Of a stretch of 9,502 nt of DNA, positions 7,508 to 9,502 are shown in pieces. A program made the translations under genes and the position numbers. This DNA comes from CAISIP01 sp043759735 (GTDB lineage: Bacteria; Pseudomonadota; Gammaproteobacteria; Burkholderiales; Burkholderiaceae_C): positions 1 through 9,502 of the forward strand of contig JAYUQC010000172.1 in assembly GCA_043759735.1 (NCBI GenBank), in the 5' to 3' direction. The first letter of the stretch is position 1. Each line of letters starts with the position of its first letter. The notes under the pieces were generated by a model that was not told the origin of the DNA, did not search any database, and saw nothing but the letters and a program-made list of their open reading frames with translations.

Positions 7508-7626
7508 GCGCACACCTTCGCGCTGCGCGCTGCGGCATGAACCTTGGGAGCGGCCCGGCGGGGACATGACGAGGCCTTCGCGCTGCGCGCTGCGGCATGA
7601 ACCTTGGGAGCGGCCCGGCGGTTCAT
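7504..7626 (-). CDS. Repeat-derived 40-codon micro-ORF bridging ftsL and ftsI
   Basis: A frame of 40 codons begins with ATG at 7626-7624, overlapping the ftsL stop as ATGA. It ends with TGA at 7506-7504, overlapping the ftsI start as ATGA. It runs through both repeat copies and encodes the same peptide block twice (RRAAPKVHAAARSAK at about 3-17 and 23-37). The product is small, very basic and low in complexity, with no domain I recognise. All other gene pairs here are separated by under 10 nt or overlap, so this frame fills the only long gap. I infer a role as a passage for ribosomes from ftsL to ftsI and would not assign the peptide a function. Confidence 0.4.
   Translation of the reverse strand: MNRRAAPKVHAAARSAKASSCPRRAAPKVHAAARSAKVCA
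7515..7519 (-). promoter_or_regulatory. Repeat-borne ribosome binding site for ftsI
   Basis: GAAGG lies 7 nt before the ftsI ATG at 7507. It is the final part of a repeat copy, so ftsI now appears to take its Shine-Dalgarno site from the repeat rather than from the end of ftsL. The other copy has the same site at 7579-7575, 7 nt before the ATG at 7567. Confidence 0.6.
7515..7621 (-). repeat. Two 47-bp identical repeat copies, 60-bp period, between ftsL and ftsI
   Basis: Positions 7515-7561 and 7575-7621 are identical over 47 bp, separated by a 13-bp linker (period 60). On the coding strand each copy runs from CGCCGGGCCGCTCCCAAGG through a palindrome CGCGCAGCGCG to AAGG. Each copy lies 3-4 nt after an ATG (7626, 7567). 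Each ends in GAAGG exactly 7 nt before an ATG (7567, 7507). The two linkers differ (CCTCGTC versus TGTGCGC before the ATG), so only the 47-bp core is conserved. The core is related to the repeat at the murD end. From memory, peptides like PPGRSQGSCRSAQREG recur at gene ends in Comamonadaceae genomes; I could not check this. Confidence 0.95.
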
Positions 7627-7946
7627 GGCAGCCGCCCCGAAGCCTGTTGCGGAGCGCCCGGCGTGCCAGTTGCGGCAGTGCCGTCACTGTAGGCGACATA
7701 GTGGGTGATGGCCGGCGTGGCCGGGCGCATCTGCAGGCGCTCGCGGGCGAGTTTCTCGACCCGCTGCGGCGTGGCCTGGGCGCGGCGCTCGAGTTGCAGG
7801 CGGTCGCGCTCGGTATCGAGCCTGCGCCCTTCGGCATTGGCGCGCTCAAGCTCGGTATACAGGCGCCGCGACTGGTACTGCACGTTCACCAGGTAGAGCG
7901 CGCTGGCCAGCACCGCCAGCAGCAGGACAAGGTTGAGCCGGGTCAT
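7623..7946 (-). CDS. ftsL: FtsL, cell division protein
   Basis: FtsL is a small bitopic inner-membrane protein that joins FtsB and FtsQ in the divisome and helps activate FtsWI. The 107-residue product has a two-residue-plus cytoplasmic start (MTR), one membrane helix at about 4-22 (NLVLLLAVLASALYLV) and a periplasmic coiled-coil stretch at about 24-56 rich in Arg, Glu and Leu. VEKLARERLQMRPATP (63-78) resembles the usual FtsL C-terminal block, and a Gly/Pro/Ala tail follows. Identification rests on this layout and on its place between rsmH and ftsI, since FtsL sequences are poorly conserved. The ATG overlaps the rsmH stop as ATGA and has no clear Shine-Dalgarno site, so translation is probably coupled to rsmH. 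The 3' end abuts the repeat. Confidence 0.93.
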   Translation of the reverse strand: MTRLNLVLLLAVLASALYLVNVQYQSRRLYTELERANAEGRRLDTERDRLQLERRAQATPQRVEKLARERLQMRPATPAITHYVAYSDGTAATGTPGAPQQASGRLP

Positions 7947-8887
7947 GGCGCTTGCGTGCGTTGCGCCATCCGCATGATGGCGCTGCGGGCACGCGGATTG
8001 GCCGCCACTTCCGATGCCGACGGTTTGATGCGACCCAGCGCTGTGAGGCGCAGCGGTGGGGCGGGCGCAAACGGCACCCGCCGATCGACCCGTTCACGCG
8101 CCTGGCTGGCGATGAACTGCTTGACGATCCGGTCTTCGAGTGAATGAAAGCTGATCACGACCAGCAAACCCTGGGGTTGCAATATGTCAAGGCTGGCGTC
8201 TAACGTGGTCTGCAAGGTTTCAAGCTCGGCGTTGATGAAAATCCGAAAAGCCTGAAATGTGCGCGTTGCAGGGTTCTGGCCCGACTCGCGGGTTTTGACC
8301 GTGTCAGCCACGAGTTGGGCCAGCTCGGTGGTGGTTGAAATTGGGCCCCGCGCCTGTCGGCGAGCAACAATCGCCTTTGCAATAGGGCCAGCAAACCGTT
8401 CTTCACCATAGTCACGTATCACCTCCGCAATTTGGTTTGTTTCTGCTGTCTCCAGCCACTGCGCCACGCTTTGTCCCCGCGTGGTGTCCATACGCATGTC
8501 CAGCGGACCTTCGAACCTGAAACTGAACCCGCGGTCGGGCGTGTCGATCTGCGGAGAGCTGATCCCCAAATCCATAAGAATTCCGCATACGTTGGAATGC
8601 CCAACGCTTGCGAGTTGGTTGAAGCCGTCGTGCCGTATTGAAAAACGCGGGTCTGCAATCAGTTGCGCCGCAGCAACCGCCTGCGGGTCCTTGTCGAACG
8701 CGATCAATCGCCCCTGCGCTGACAGACGGGAGAGAATCAGCCGGGAATGCCCTCCCCGGCCAAAAGTTGCATCCACATAAGTACCACTCGCCAACGCAGT
8801 ACCAGCGCCCGGTTTGGGGATCAGGTTGAAAAGCGCATCGACCGCTTCGTTCAACAAGACGGTTGTGTGTAGCCATGGAGTGTCCAC
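7943..8887 (-). CDS. rsmH: RsmH (MraW), 16S rRNA m4C1402 methyltransferase
   Basis: This cytoplasmic SAM-dependent enzyme N4-methylates C1402 of 16S rRNA near the ribosomal P site. The 314-residue protein shows HTTVLLNEAVDAL (7-19) at the N-terminus, the SAM-binding motif YVDATFGRGGHS (37-48), FDKDP (64-68) and DLGISSPQIDTPDRGFSFR (106-124). PLDMRMD (128-134), GEER, TRTFQAFRIFINAEL (208-222), VVISFHSLEDRIVK (243-256) and NPRARSAIMR (297-306) complete the expected set. The start is a GTG at 8887, 9 nt after the mraZ stop, with only a weak GAGA 7 nt upstream. It places the HTTVLLNE motif at the usual distance from the N-terminus. The gene is compositionally split: its 3' end up to about 8110 is GC-rich like the downstream genes, while the rest has clearly lower GC. 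Confidence 0.96.
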   Translation of the reverse strand: MDTPWLHTTVLLNEAVDALFNLIPKPGAGTALASGTYVDATFGRGGHSRLILSRLSAQGRLIAFDKDPQAVAAAQLIADPRFSIRHDGFNQLASVGHSNVCGILMDLGISSPQIDTPDRGFSFRFEGPLDMRMDTTRGQSVAQWLETAETNQIAEVIRDYGEERFAGPIAKAIVARRQARGPISTTTELAQLVADTVKTRESGQNPATRTFQAFRIFINAELETLQTTLDASLDILQPQGLLVVISFHSLEDRIVKQFIASQARERVDRRVPFAPAPPLRLTALGRIKPSASEVAANPRARSAIMRMAQRTQAP

Positions 8888-8896
8888 CGTCGATTC

Positions 8897-9325
8897 TCAA
8901 AAAGTAAATTCTTTGAAAACATCGGGCATGTCGTCCTGCATCGCCTTCGCTTCGAGTGCGTCGTAGGTGGCTTTGTTCCAGAGTTCGAAATGTGCACCCA
9001 TACCGAGCAAAACCGCGTCCTTCGTGATTCCCGCTGCGTCACGCAACTCGGGCGATATCAAAACGCGGCCGGTACCGTCGAGTTCACCATCCATCGCGTT
9101 GCCGAGAAAAATGCGTTTCCACCATTGGGCCGACATTGGCAAAGCAGCAATGCGCTCTCGAAAAGTTTGCCACTCCGGACGCGGGAATATCATCAAACAA
9201 CCGTGCGGATGTTTAGTGATCGTGACTAAATTTGAGGCGCTAGCGCTAAGGACGTCACGGTGCCGGGTAGGCATTGAAAGCCGACCCTTGCCATCTAGAC
9301 TTAATGACGACGCCCCTTGAAACAC
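8897..9325 (-). CDS. mraZ: MraZ, transcriptional regulator of the dcw cluster
   Basis: MraZ is a ring-forming DNA-binding protein of the SpoVT/AbrB fold that binds direct repeats upstream of its own gene. In E. coli it represses the dcw promoter. The 142-residue protein carries two AbrB-like half-sites, DGKGRLSMPTRHR (11-23) and DGTGRVLISPELR (83-95), with LGNAMDGELD (74-83) just before the second, all typical of the family. The length is normal. The start is GTG at 9325, with AAGGG (9339-9335) placed 9 nt upstream, and MFQGASSLSLDGKGR aligns with the usual MraZ N-terminus. It is the first gene of the operon and faces a matching repeat array at 9385-9408, so autoregulation is likely. GC content is lower than in murD-ftsL. 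Confidence 0.97.
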   Translation of the reverse strand: MFQGASSLSLDGKGRLSMPTRHRDVLSASASNLVTITKHPHGCLMIFPRPEWQTFRERIAALPMSAQWWKRIFLGNAMDGELDGTGRVLISPELRDAAGITKDAVLLGMGAHFELWNKATYDALEAKAMQDDMPDVFKEFTF

Positions 9326-9384
9326 GACAATGCACCCTTTTTTACCGAATGAAGCGATGAAAACTGTGCGGCGGTAATTTTTAC

Positions 9385-9408
9385 CACTTTAATGCACTTT
9401 TTTGCACT
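9385..9408 (-). promoter_or_regulatory. MraZ operator: three AGTG direct repeats, 10-bp period
   Basis: On the coding strand AGTG occurs at 9408-9405, 9398-9395 and 9388-9385, exactly 10 bp apart, each after an A-rich or near A-rich stretch (AAAAAAGTG, TTAAAGTG). MraZ is known to bind short direct repeats with a 10-bp period upstream of mraZ in several bacteria (TGGG-type in E. coli, AAAGTG-type in Mollicutes). The position just downstream of a candidate -10 element and about 60 nt before the mraZ start fits autoregulation. The match is by spacing and motif only. Confidence 0.75.
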
Positions 9409-9433
9409 GTATCAGCAATTGGGCAACACACAA
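9406..9433 (-). promoter_or_regulatory. Candidate promoter of the dcw operon
   Basis: A possible -35 TTGTGT (9433-9428) and a -10 TACAGT (9411-9406) are separated by 16 bp, with a TG one base before the -10 (extended -10). The -35 is weak. The -10 overlaps the first AGTG of the MraZ array, so bound MraZ would block polymerase. Transcription would start near 9400, giving a leader of about 75 nt. Other weak hexamers exist in this AT-rich stretch. Confidence 0.4.
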
Positions 9434-9502
9434 GGTGTCGTGTGAGAAATTATTTCAATGAAATCAATAACTTAGAAGCGATTTTTGTAACATTTCAGAA
9501 AA

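Larger units (their letters stand above)
9326..9502. other. AT-rich intergenic region upstream of mraZ
   Basis: This 177-nt stretch contains no convincing gene and is much richer in A and T than the rest of the window. It holds the operator and promoter described separately. It also contains a 13-bp palindrome ATTTCAATGAAAT (9452-9464), a CACAC/GTGTG inverted repeat (9427-9431 with 9440-9444), and a small inverted repeat GGTAATTTTTACC (9373-9385) in the likely leader, next to the last AGTG. The role of these is unknown. The gene beyond position 9502 is not visible. Confidence 0.8.

Noticed and set aside
7515..7621. CRISPR array
   Set aside because: There are only two 47-bp repeats with a 13-bp linker, far from CRISPR spacing, and no cas genes nearby.
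7507..7849. Extension of ftsI upstream through the repeat into ftsL (692 residues)
   Set aside because: The extra N-terminal part is the repeat plus an out-of-frame ftsL, without family similarity. The ATG at 7507 has a well-placed GAAGG and gives the normal FtsI length.
8412..8900. A 162-codon frame overlapping rsmH on the same strand
   Set aside because: It lies in another frame inside a motif-complete rsmH and has no recognisable domain.
9373..9385. Factor-independent terminator or attenuator in the mraZ leader
   Set aside because: The inverted repeat has only 5-bp AT-rich arms, a 3-nt loop and no following U tract.

Overview
This window is the front part of a division and cell wall (dcw) gene cluster, read entirely on the minus strand. 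From right to left the genes are mraZ, rsmH (mraW), ftsL, ftsI (pbpB), murE, murF, mraY and murD. The left edge cuts the next gene, which by usual dcw order would be ftsW. The gene order, the high GC content, the long MurD, the DNPR (meso-diaminopimelate) motif of MurE and the MurF motif NAQREHLEF suggest a betaproteobacterium of the Burkholderiales. The repeat peptide PPGRSQGSCRSAQREG makes Comamonadaceae my best guess; this is from memory and unverified.

Layout: 9326-9502 is an AT-rich upstream region with a plausible promoter and three AGTG direct repeats at exact 10-bp spacing, the expected MraZ operator. After that the genes are tightly packed: a 9-nt gap (mraZ/rsmH), ATGA overlap (rsmH/ftsL), TGATG overlap (ftsI/murE), ATGA overlap (murE/murF), 10-nt overlap (murF/mraY) and a 5-nt gap (mraY/murD). 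The exceptions are ftsL/ftsI and the end of murD, and both carry copies of one short repeat family.

How the genes work together: MraZ controls transcription. RsmH methylates 16S rRNA. FtsL and FtsI belong to the septal peptidoglycan synthesis complex. MurD, MurE and MurF add amino acids to UDP-MurNAc, and MraY transfers the finished precursor to undecaprenyl phosphate to make lipid I.

The most unusual structure is the repeat family. Each copy begins 3-5 nt after an ATG. Each visible copy end carries a small palindrome, a Shine-Dalgarno-like GAAGG or GGAG and, 7-8 nt later, another ATG. The copies therefore act as portable start modules that create micro-ORFs (40 and 20 codons) whose starts and stops overlap the neighbouring genes, so translational coupling could be kept across the insertion. 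A second notable point is a GC drop from about two thirds in murD-ftsL to the mid-50s in most of rsmH and mraZ. Apart from the repeats the genes look intact and ordinary. No RNA genes, transposases, CRISPR arrays or factor-independent terminators were seen, and no gene-free stretch exceeds 300 bases.
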